Below are positions 50,647-60,543 of a stretch of DNA of 64,000 bases, piece after piece. Origin of the DNA: Takakia lepidozioides (lineage: Eukaryota; Streptophyta; Takakiopsida; Takakiales; Takakiaceae); NCBI GenBank assembly GCA_030704615.1, contig CM060733.1:13640001-13704000 (forward strand), given 5' to 3'. Every line of letters starts with the position of its first letter. The stretch's first letter is position 1. The position numbers and the translations under genes were made by a program. Under the pieces are notes generated by a model. The model searched no databases. It was not told where the DNA came from and saw nothing but the letters and a program-made list of their open reading frames with translations.

Positions 50647-52578
50647 ATGGCGCGACCTTTTTGGAAAGATTGGGATGCATGGGATCTAGCTATCTCTAAG
50701 TCCTCGAATGTTGGTCTATGTATCCCAACAGCAGAAGAGATTCTACAACACTACAACATCAATGGAGGTTCTCTAGGTGATGAAGATCACACCTTCAGTC
50801 AAAGAATCCATGAGACATTGAAGTTATGTGCTTTTACCAAATTTTCAAGGGCCCACCTTGAGCTTATGTGTTGCTCAGACAAAATTGAGACTCACCAAGA
50901 TGAGGCGACACTTTTGCAATCAAGAGAGAAGGTTGATGAAGCCATATTGAAATACCAACGGTATTATATGAGTCAAATTGTTTTCAAGCCGGACAAAAGA
51001 TGGTTGGGCTTTTCCAACATCACTATTACTAAGATTCCGGTGAGTTCATGCACTGTCATGATCGTATTTAATTTTGTAAGCTTGCTTTCACTTAGAATTA
51101 GACATTTCGAAGTTGTTGAAATTTCCGTGTTGTTTTTCAAGGTGACCCAAACGAAGGAGCTTCAAGCTTTCAACCTTCAATGGAATGAGATCAAATATGA
51201 AAGAGCTTGCTATAGACCAAAGGTTGAATTTATTCATTCCAGCGGCATTGCTGAAAGATTGACTATCGATGAAGATGGTTTGCGTGATGCATGGCTTACA
51301 AATACTTGGAAGCAATTTTGGTCTACCTCTTTCGTAAGCAGTAAATACAAACTTTTTTCATGTCTTAAGATTATTTGTAATCTTTTGCTTTGATGCACAT
51401 TTTGCATACTTAGGAATGTTTTTTGTGCTTTTTGTATTTTATGACAAACTTGAATTGTACTAGCAAAGACTGATGATTTTGTTGTTGGTTTTCAGAGCTA
51501 CAATACAATATTTGAATATCCTGATAATCTTCAAGGAAAGTTGTTGCATCCAAAATTGGATTCTGAGGTCATACGCACAGACATTCAATTGGATGCGGTG
51601 AGATTTGGATTGCAAAGTCATTTGTTTTATATTGACATGCATGAATTATTTTTGAAGATACTCCCAGGACAGTCATTTCTTGTGTTTGAATGTTAGGTAT
51701 CATTGTTGATTCTTACTATTTGTTTGTGTATATTGCAGGCCAAAATGCTAGGGCATTTGATCTTCATGCTCGCATCGAACAAATTGGAAGTCTCAAGACC
51801 TTTTTCATTCGCAACTTTGGTCATGTTTTGTGACCAAGTCCCCGAGTCCAAAAACATGTCCGTTGGTGTGGAGTCCAAAATGAAAAAGGATTTAGAACGT
51901 GATTTTCGATTGGGCTGGGCTGCAAAATGGTCAATCTTAAATTGCCTTAGAAAATCAAGAGATGAGGCAATGAAATTGATTCGAAGACTCCAAGAGGATG
52001 AAACACATGAAGACTTGGCTTGGACATTCTCGGATTTCAATCTGACAGAAGAAAATTGGGAATCTGAAGTTGAGCACAAGATTGGAGCCATTGTTTGGAG
52101 TCATCTTTTCAATGGACGCAATTTGATTGTGAAGGCAATGCAAGAGGGGTTTTACATGGCTGTGGAACAAGCACCATGTGCACCCACCATAAAGGATCGA
52201 ATGAAAGACAGTTTGAAAGGCATATCTCCTAATACAATGTGTGTTGTATTCAATGGTGCCTGTGCAATTGAAGCAAGTGATTTCTTGAGGAAGTGCATAT
52301 TTGATGTATCTATATTGCCCCTCCAACAAAAATGGTTTCGAGATTGTGTGGATCAAATGACCTATACTGAGAGGTCTCGATTGGCTATTTTTATCACTGG
52401 ATTGGAGTACTTTGGTGGCAAAGACATCAATATACAACTTCTCAATCGACACGACTATCCATGCATTCAAGCAAGCACTTGCTTTCAAGTTCTATATCTT
52501 CCCCCATACAAAGATGCCTCAATGATGATGACGAAGATTAACTATTCTACCATGGATAGTAGTTATGGTCGTGCATGA
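50647..52578 (+). CDS. HECT-like E3 ubiquitin ligase protein, four exons
   Basis: Exons 50,647-51,039, 51,142-51,333, 51,496-51,597 and 51,739-52,578 all join in phase 0 with GT-AG introns, giving 508 residues from MARPFWKDWDAWDLA. The C-terminal ~130 residues look like a HECT C-lobe: EASDFLRKCIFDVS, WFRDCVDQMTYTERSRLAIF, ITGLEYFGG, then IQASTCFQVLYLPPYKD with the candidate catalytic Cys near residue 477. In HECT enzymes the segment is (H/S)TCF..L.LP.Y and the Cys receives ubiquitin from E2. An N-lobe-like GAIVWSHLFNGRNLIVKAM lies before it. The usual FG near the C terminus is replaced by SYGRA. The gene is preceded by the inverted 98-bp repeat shared with the integrase gene. The HECT assignment is by motif and moderately sure. 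Confidence 0.6.
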
Positions 52579-52734
52579 CATATGGAGGTGAAGGGTGTGA
52601 GTCATGGCTCAAACAAAGGGGTTGATTTTGTGGTATCATAGATAATTGAAATGCTCTTGGAGTGGTACTATGAGTGTGACATCTGGTTGAATGTTAAGTG
52701 TTACAAGTTCGTTGAGTATATGTGAGAGTAAGAA

Positions 52735-52870
52735 TCATGGTAAATGTGAGAATTCAAGTGCAAGTTCAAATGCAAGTGAAAGTTTGAGTGCGAAGTTGAG
52801 TTTGAGTGCGAGGTTAAAGGCAAGTTGGAATGTCAGTTCGAGTGCGAGTTCAAGTGCAAGTTTGGGTAGA
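52735..52870. repeat. Short tandem repeat, AAGTGCAAGTTC-type
   Basis: Degenerate 12-base and 6-base repeats such as CAAGTGCAAGTTC, GAGTGCGAGTTC and GTTTGAGTGCGAG lie in the 3' flank of the HECT-like gene. Frames across it give Ser/Ala repeats of no evident significance. Confidence 0.7.
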
Positions 52871-53239
52871 TTATAGAGGGTTTGAATCTGAAGATTCCAT
52901 GGAGTCCGGCCAGATCCAATCGTGTCTTAGAGAATTGACAAGTCGGGAACAAGCGTGTGTGCAACGGGTGCCTTGTGGCAAAAGGATGAGATTTTATGAA
53001 CGAAGCAAATCAATAAAGTATGAGAAGGGGTTAAAGGAAAAGAAGAGATGCAAAGGAAGATGATAGAGTGCAAGGCCATTGTAGCCCTTCTAGATCCGGC
53101 TCTAAGGCTTGGCAATCAATTTGGAGAGCTTGGCTGCACATTCGTGGCCATCTCACTCTTCGGTCCCTGCTTCTTTTGACAAAACCTGCTGTCAACCCCT
53201 CTTTGGTAACCTAAACATTGACTCTAGAAATGTTTAGCC

Positions 53240-54121
53240 AAGCTGTCCCCTAAATGGCTGGTCGGGAAGGTTGGGGCATCACTTTGTGTTTCCCACATCT
53301 AGGAGGTCAGTTTCTTTTTGCCAAGCATGTTGCTGTGTATGTGGGTAGGAGAAGAATGGTGTGCAGCTGGCCCCTCATCTCCTCTAAAGTTTTTTGCACC
53401 CCGGGCCCCTCCCTTGTGGCTAGCCCTTCATTCGGCAGCCTCCTAGCTCCCCCTGTCATGCAGCTCTCCTGCTCACATAGTATAATGGTTGTAGATTTTG
53501 GGTTTCATCCAGATAACTTGGGCTACCTTTCTTTCTTACTCGGGACAGGTTCATCTCCAAATGGTTATAAATCTTTTTGACATTCGTGTCATTAATCTCT
53601 CCGACAGTAGCTGTAACCCCCCCCCCTCCTAATTCCGGAGGAGAAATTTAGTGGCTTGCCCACTCCACCTTCCTTTGGTTCCTTCGTGCCCCTATTGCAA
53701 GGCTACAATTGGACCTCGGCGAATGGAGCTGGATGGATCCCAAACACAACCCATTTTTCGTCTATTATGTTACGCTGGGTTATTCATTACTGAGGCCCCC
53801 GCCCACATACCCAGTTGTGGAACAAGAAATGGTGCTTGGACCTGGCCCCTCTATGGAAGTAGGTCTGACACAAAGAATGAGCGGCAAAAGTCTGTGTGTT
53901 TCTATGGAAATTGGTTAACTACATTTTGCCTAATTTTGCCTAATTTTGCCTCCCCACACACTTCACATCGGGATCCCCGCCTCACTTGCTCTTGTTCTGT
54001 ACCAGAATCCATTGAGCATTGCCTCATTCTTTGCTCCCTTTCTAGGGCAGTGTGGAGCCTTGTCTTCGCTTTTTATGATCATTGGCACCCCCATATCTTT
54101 ACTGGAGACATCTTGCACTGA
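53240..54121 (+). pseudogene. Non-LTR (LINE) reverse transcriptase C-terminal remnant
   Basis: The best piece, about 53,960-54,080, reads DPRLTCSCSVPESIEHCLIL and CSLSRAVWSLVFAF, which is the zinc-finger-like region (zf-RVT: C-x-C...ES-EH...C...+-VW) found at the end of plant LINE polyproteins. Upstream pieces in several frames are too broken to assign. Old element remnant. Confidence 0.55.
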
Positions 54122-54486
54122 TAAAATTGGTGTTGTAAATGATAAATGTCCTCTGTGGACTTCTGCTCATGGATAAGAATCAAAAGTGACCAAATTTGAG
54201 CTGAGGTTCTGCAATTCAACAATTGGATGAGAAGCTTGTCATCGATAGTCTGCGTCAAAACACTTCTGGCTTGCATATCTTTGCGGTGCCAAGCAACTGC
54301 CTTGGCTGCTTCTGCTAACGGTTCAAGACCTGTGACAATATCCATGAAGTCTCGACCGGATAGGATTGATTCCATTTGATACTTCCATATCTGAAAGTTG
54401 TGGCCATTGAACTTTTTGACATTACAAAAATCTTTGTTATCCATGTCTGGTATTGCAAAACGAAAACAAAGAAAAATATGTGTCAC
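54079..54486 (-). pseudogene. Copia-type gag (UBN2-like) fragment
   Basis: Minus frame with KKFNGHNFQIWKYQMESILS, then WHRKDMQARSVLTQTIDDKL, AQIWSLLILIHEQKST and YHLQHQFYQCKM. This is the F-G-N(F/Y)--W---M---L ... I---L pattern of Copia retrotransposon capsid precursors. No protease or reverse transcriptase follows. It abuts the LINE remnant on the opposite strand. Confidence 0.72.
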
Positions 54487-56051
54487 TCTGACTAAACTGA
54501 CTACAAGAATGAAAAGAACATACTCTCAACAGACTCTTTGGAGTGGATGACTAGCATGAAGTTAAGGCCCATAACCTATTGATTTTCACTATTCAACCAA
54601 CACTATTATACTACACATTCATACCTGATCAGACATGCAATCACCATTCAATGATCTCAGATTCCACTCTCATCTCATTTTGTTCATACATATAAGTTAA
54701 TATCATACACAGAGAACCATCACACACTATATAATATCACAGTACTTTTGGCGGGCAATTGTCTAGTTCAAATCTCACTGTTCCCAAGAACTAGTTAGCA
54801 GTTCCCAATACTCAATAAGATAGCCCCACTAGTGTCTCCTGTCAGGAAGTGGGCCCTTAACTCAATAACAGCCACTTAAAGTGCAATGTCAATTCTTTCT
54901 CACATATCTGCAAACTTCTCGAGCGAGATACCTAGTTTGGCAACTGCCAACTACCAACTGTGGACCATGCTGTGAGGCACAACAATCCAAGACTGCCACT
55001 GGTTGAAGAAAGTCTGTATAGAGAAAACTTCGCAAGAAAAGTCTCTTTGAATTCATTTCTTCCTCTCTTTCTATATTGAAAGTACCATTACTCTTTCTAT
55101 GTACATTACTCTTCTTGCTTCTCTCAGTCTTTACTTGGTGTGTGTTCTCTGCATCCCACACCAGCCAAACCCAGACCCAATTGCTATGGGTTGAACGAAT
55201 TCATGCAAAAAGCATTTCTCCAAATCGTTCATCTAAACATATATCATCAAACAGTCATGCTGTTGGGCTGTGCAAACACATCATCAAAGTATTTCACCCC
55301 ACTTATGAGAGTGCAGGGGCGTTCTGGCCACATGTCCATGGTCACATCATAGCTTCGATGATACTTGAACACCAGATTCTTACTGGCTTGTTCCTCATCT
55401 AAGGCCCCATATCTTGCATCACCTAATTGAGAGTTGAGGGGAATGCGAATAAGAAAAAAAGCTTGGCTACGCTTCTCGACCAGGTGGTCCTCATCAATAG
55501 AAGAGACATTTGTCCATAAGCCTGTGCTTCGTTAAGAAGGTCATAGGAGATAATTGGACGGAAACTCTGGAGGAAAACTCTGCTGCAAGGAGTAAAACTT
55601 TAAACTATATAAAGGAAGCTAGCAGCTCCACAATATTCATGATTTCCCTGCCGATTTTGACATTGTTTGAATCCCATGCTAATTGCTAAAATTGTCTTGA
55701 GCCTGCATTCAAAAACTATCCTTTGTGGGTATCCAAATGTTCCTCCAGCCTTTCTGCCGGTAACTGCTAGTTGGTCATGGATCTCTTCTAATGAAAGCAT
55801 ATGTGTTCTTCGGTTGACATTCATAAATGTTTTTTATTCAGTGGTTATAGCACTGGCCACACTTTGGGTGGGGGGTTTCCACTCTTTTTCTTGTAATTTG
55901 GAGATACTGGTATTTGTGTGCCCCTACCCAGTCAACAGACAGTTAGAGGGATGTATCATACATCAGTTTGGCATCCATATACTGTGCTAGATTACTCTTG
56001 ATAGCTATACATACACGGAGAGTTCACAAAATTCCTGCTCTTAAAGCAGTT
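54487..56051. other. Repeat-derived spacer
   Basis: No intact gene. On the minus strand about 55,400-55,255, DEEQASKNLVFKYHRSYDV and ERPCTLISGVKYFDDVF are open and may be retroelement-derived, but the family is not secure. The remainder shows nothing recognisable. Confidence 0.35.
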
Positions 56052-56381
56052 TCAATGGAGGTCATTTAGACTACGATCCTTGGGTTGGTAATGAATTTCC
56101 ATCACCCTATCTGTTTCATAAGATAACCGAGTGAAATAACCTTCTAGATATACCCTTTCAATGCTCAATAACTGCCCAATACCGGTTGACACCTTTTCAG
56201 GGTCGTAACGCAGACGACGTCGTTGCACTAACCTCCCCAATGGATTCAAGTCCTCAAGGTATCGCCATAGATTACAAGCACCTGGTTCAAAGAAAATTGT
56301 ATCTGGCTGAGATGGTTGGGGGCATGTTAGCTCACCTTCTATATAGTCAGTCCAAATGTTGATTTTTCTTAAGCATTTCAA
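56052..56381 (-). CDS. Unrecognised conserved-looking ORF
   Basis: A 109-codon minus frame with balanced composition, including EPGACNLWRYLEDLNPLGRL, VQRRRLRYDPEKVSTGIGQL and ETDRVMEIHYQP. It reads like an exon of a real protein and not random translation, but I do not recognise the family. Its upstream end overlaps the start of duplication copy B (56,348) by a few codons, so it may be truncated there. Confidence 0.35.
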   Translation of the reverse strand: MKCLRKINIWTDYIEGELTCPQPSQPDTIFFEPGACNLWRYLEDLNPLGRLVQRRRLRYDPEKVSTGIGQLLSIERVYLEGYFTRLSYETDRVMEIHYQPKDRSLNDLH

Positions 56382-56723
56382 TTCGTGGCTGTACTAGGTT
56401 CAGTTTATTTGCAGTTACTTTACAAAAAAGGGCTTGGGGTCCACATTAGGGTTAAAAATGTTCAAATGCTAACCAGTGACCACAACGTCAGAGTGTCATT
56501 TGCCACCATTATATACCGCATAGATCTCTGGAGAAAGCTAAACTTGTACATGGGAGCATACATGTTGTACTTCAGAGCAGACCCATATACACAATGTTTA
56601 CGTTGAGAAGGTCATCATGTGCAGCACATTATTGATTAGATGTCACTTGCAGCTGCCTGAGGATCCTACTTATTAGCGATTCCATGAAAGTTGAGTGTAC
56701 ATACATGTCACTGTGTCAGTCTG

Positions 56724-57357
56724 CTACGTTGAGTCCATAGTCGTCAGCTTGAAGACACGCAAATGCATAGATGCTGCAAACGCATCCACACTTTCCTTGC
56801 TGTAGGAGCTGGGTAGGAAATTGGTTTTGCACTCCCAGCCATGGTAATGCAGTGATGCCAGATTGTGAGCATGTGCTGCCATTATTTCATCATCTGCAGC
56901 ACAATGTATCAGGCGTTGTTAACATAATGGTTTTCAGACGCATAATCAATCAGCTAAATTAGAGAACATTTGATCAAGTGGGTTCTATGGACTACATGAA
57001 AAATTAGTTAGCGGTCTTAAAACGCATGTCAGGGTACGTTCTACATTGTGTCCACCTTCCAGTAGTCTTTGGGTGAAATGACAGCACCAATAGTTTAGGC
57101 TTACTACTGTAGGACTGTCGCGTTTCTCTGAAGCTAAGCTTGACAGAAACTAATTGATGGATTGGGGTTCCAGGAGTATAGATAAGTCACACATCTAGGT
57201 CTTCCTACGTTATTAGACTTCTTGCAACAACGTTAGAAACTAAGTTACAAGGTTACAAGTTCATTTGTTAAACTCACCATATACTCCCAAATACACGTCC
57301 ACTTTTGCTTTAGCTTCCGACATGTATGCCACTCTTGCTTCCCATTTACATCGGTTC
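56724..57357 (-). pseudogene. AP2 gene copy B, exons 2 and 3
   Basis: Exon 3 (56,893-56,724, 170 bases) and exon 2 (57,357-57,278, 80 bases) match copy A with intact splice sites and frame. Exon 3 lacks 27 bases (9 codons) near its end but still ends ...TMDST and TAG. Exon 1, however, is inverted on the other strand at 59.7-60.1 kb, so no AP2 protein can be made from this locus as it stands. Confidence 0.8.
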
Positions 57358-58659
57358 CTGGTAACGCAGATAGCGCAACCCACAATCGAGTTAGTTTAGT
57401 CATTCATAGCCCCAGGAAACAATCAATCCCGTGATAAGACTGGACATAGATCCGCGTCTAAGCTGTGCTTGAGGCCAAAAATCATTTGATGTGACCTTAA
57501 CATTGCAAGAGGTGAGATTTTTCTCATGAGTACTGATTCGATGATTCCCAGTTGAACACATATTAATGAACATTGGGAAACACTGCCGTTTTTCAGCTTA
57601 AGCGAGGAGCAATGCACAGTTAGAATGTGCATACTTGGACACGCCTTTGAATCGTGAAGACCCACGGGAGAATCCTTGAGAGTTCCTGTGGATTAGCACA
57701 TAAATTTTATATCTATGAGTTCTACAGCATGTCAGCAGCATGTCTCGGAATTCCAAATTGCGTGTTCAAAGTTCCATTAGATTGCATATTCCATGCAATA
57801 AATTATCCACAAATCTACATGTCTTCTGAAGTTTTTGCAACCGTCAAAGCTGTTATGATTAATTTCTTAACAATGTCAGAGAAGTGATCACCTCTTCAAA
57901 TACCAGATGTAATCCTCGGTGCTGACATTTTTCATTTGTACCAAGTCCTCCTCGTAGTTACAGATCTGCGACGTATAGTTGAAAGTCATCTTACAAGCAA
58001 TGATGAGTGTTGTTTCCAATGAGATCCATACGTACGTGGTGCACATGCACCGACGATCCAGGTTTAACAAATTATGGAGAAATCCCAGGAGCGATTTCGT
58101 GCAATTGGAGTGTTAGAAAATCAAATAGTCGTTCACAGTGTAAGGTGACTAATTACATGCATGCTAGGTCCACACTATCTCAACAGGGTTTCAGGCCTCA
58201 CAGGGAAGTTGAGTTTGTACGGTCTCTTTCTCTTCAGATGAAGCTTAAGCTTCAATGCTGCGAGATCGTGTACCCTGGCAGCTTCAACTTCCGAAAGGTA
58301 ATGACCTGAGATGCAGACGAGAATGAAGGTAATGTGACATCAAGGCGATATTATTGCATGCACTGTCATGAGGTGCTGAAAAGCATCTGCACGAATTAGA
58401 AAAACTACAATATGCTCATTAGAAAAAGATCTATTCTGAGCTGTTCAAGTACACTAGCGAGGCTGCATGAGCAAGAAGATGAGGATCATGCAGTATCACT
58501 AATGCAAGGTGCTATAACTTGGTCTCACCACAATATTCTGCTTGAAGGAGTTCGTTTCAGCACCGAATCACCAAAAATCGGTCGATATTGCGCCCAATTG
58601 ACAGCACAATCAGATATCAAGCAAATGAGCATGTCAAATTATTATCTTTAGAACAACCC

Positions 58660-59500
58660 TTAGGACTATCATTTAAATGAGAGACTCATCCTCCCACGAC
58701 TACAACACATGTGCCTAGATTCAGCCCGGTGGTGGAGTTCTTCCAGGAGTTGCGGAGGAACTACCAAGGTGTACAGACTGAGAAGCTGCGAAGTTTGCAA
58801 GACTTCCAGCGCGAACCCAGTGAGAGCTTGTGAGAGACGTACACTCGTATGAGGCGCTTGATAAGTGTGACCCAAGGGGTTACTGAAGCTCAGGCAATCC
58901 AGTTTTGGTATGGAATTCTAGACAAAGAGCTCAGAAGAATGGTGCGAGATGCAACCCTGTTACAAGCAGCCCAACCCATATTAGCAGATGTGTTTCTGTT
59001 GGCTGAGCGGATTGAGCTCAACATGGTGGAGGAGCGAGTTGTTACCATTGGATTTGGCAAGGACATGCCTGCACGAGGCGCAACTGCCAGCCCACAGGCA
59101 CAAGGGACTGCCCAACAGCGTGGTCAGGGGGCAAGGTTTCCCAACCCAAGTTCCATGGAGCTTACAGGGGACCTCAGGTGCAGAGGCCTGTGGCATCTTT
59201 TGCAGGCCAACAACAACCAGGGGTGATATGTTGGACATGTGGAGGACCCCATGTCAAGAGAGATTGCCCAGAGAGTGGCAGAAGGCCGGCACAAGCACAG
59301 CCTGCACAGTTGCAGTGTGAGCATTGTGGCAAGTATGGGCATGGAGATGCCCAGTGTTGTGACTTGCATCCTGAGTTGCGCCCAGGCCAGTTCCAAGGGA
59401 ACACCCCTGTGAGAGCAAGAACAATGGGACACGACAGCTCTAAGCATCCTACACACCGTTGGGGGAAACCGAAGAGGCGGCGATCTGCACATTTTGAACC
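58660..59500 (+). pseudogene. LTR-retrotransposon gag fragment with zinc knuckles
   Basis: Absent from copy A, so an insertion. It reads FFQELRRNYQGVQTEKLRSL, QDFQREPSESL, a TGA, then ETYTRMRRL and AIQFWYGILDKELRRMV. After a frame change come two CCHC knuckles, CWTCGGPHVKRDC and CEHCGKYGHGDAQC. This is a gag capsid-plus-nucleocapsid arrangement of Gypsy-like elements. No pol or LTR is visible. Confidence 0.72.
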
Positions 59501-59504
59501 AAAG

Positions 59505-59665
59505 AGATACTTCAGCAGATTCCGATACCTATGTCTGTCTCTTGCGTAAATGCATCAAAATGAAAGGCCTAGCAGCAGGAAAGCAGGTGCATGCCCACAT
59601 TATCCAAAGTGGATTCAAGCCCAACATGTTTCTACACAACACCCTTGTAACTAGGTCCATGTAAG
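59505..59665 (+). pseudogene. PPR fragment fused to the gag relic
   Basis: Reads SADSDTYVCLLRKCIKMKGL and AGKQVHAHIIQSGFKPNMF then LHNTLV, followed by a stop. It corresponds almost residue for residue to the N-terminal PPR of the DYW gene at 30 kb (SADSDTYICLLHKCIKMKGL). It directly follows the zinc-knuckle relic, so it is probably a piece of a PPR gene joined to retroelement sequence. Confidence 0.8.
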
Positions 59666-59713
59666 ATTCGTAACTATAGCTGCATCAGTTTATATCTGAG
59701 TTAATTACTTCCA

Positions 59714-60543
59714 GCGAGTCGACTCATCCACTGTTGCAGGAAACCTAAGAAGAGAGGCCGGAAGTGACGAGCCGGTACAAGAGCTTGATGCAGCCTGGCT
59801 GGAAGGTATGATCATGGGTCCCTCGAATGATGCAATGATGGCCAATTCAACCCTCGCTTCAAAGTTCGAACACCTGCATTGCGCTTCACCTCAGTCTTCT
59901 CAAGCAGCCCCGAGATCCAAAAAACGGAAGACATCAAAACACAAGGGGGTGACTCAGCCTGTTCACAAATCGAAGAGAAAAAAGACCTCAAAATACGAGG
60001 GAGCGACTCAGCCTGCAGCTCCATCAGCTCAACAAAAGACATCAATATACAAGGGGGTGACTCAGTAAGTTATTCCTAATAAGACCAGCATTGACTCATC
60101 TTCGGCTATTGAACTCTGGCTTTCATGCTCCCTTCAAAGTTCATGTAAGAGACTGGGAAATTAAGCTACAAGGCCGTGGAGTAACTTTGATTACGGTCTG
60201 CACCTATCCGCCTCCTATGCGCAGGATCACATCAGGATTGTATGAGGCACGCGTTTGGAATGGCGATGCCCAAGTCGAAAACAGGACGAAGAAGGGTAAA
60301 CAAGGTAATTTACAGCTCACAATCTCCAGTCCAGAAACGCAATTTCCAGATTTTACGAAATTACACTCATAATTAACCAATCCCAGTTGAATTCATGAGT
60401 ACAGCTTGTGACAGTAGCATTATAGACCACAGGGTGAAATTCAATTGTTTCTTACTTGAATTCTACTTCTGTCCATAGTGTAATTTCAACTCGAGTGATC
60501 TTGTAAGAAAACATGGTTAGGCAGGTGAACCGTGAATGAAAGC
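59714..60543 (+). pseudogene. Inverted segment carrying AP2 exon 1 (copy B)
   Basis: This is the reverse complement of copy A about 15,977-16,785. It contains the 3' part of AP2 exon 1 on the plus strand: SDEPVQELDAAWLEGMIMGP, SKHKGVTQPVHKSKRKK, SKYEGATQP and a final YKGVTQ followed by GTAAGTT. Flanking sequence on both sides is in the ordinary orientation (TTAATTACTTCCA on the left, CTATGGACGTTGCAGATA on the right). The first ~110 codons of the exon are missing at the right breakpoint. Confidence 0.85.

Noticed and set aside
52691-52876. Ser/Ala-rich plus frame downstream of the HECT-like gene
   Set aside because: It is produced by the AAGTGCAAGTTC short tandem repeat.
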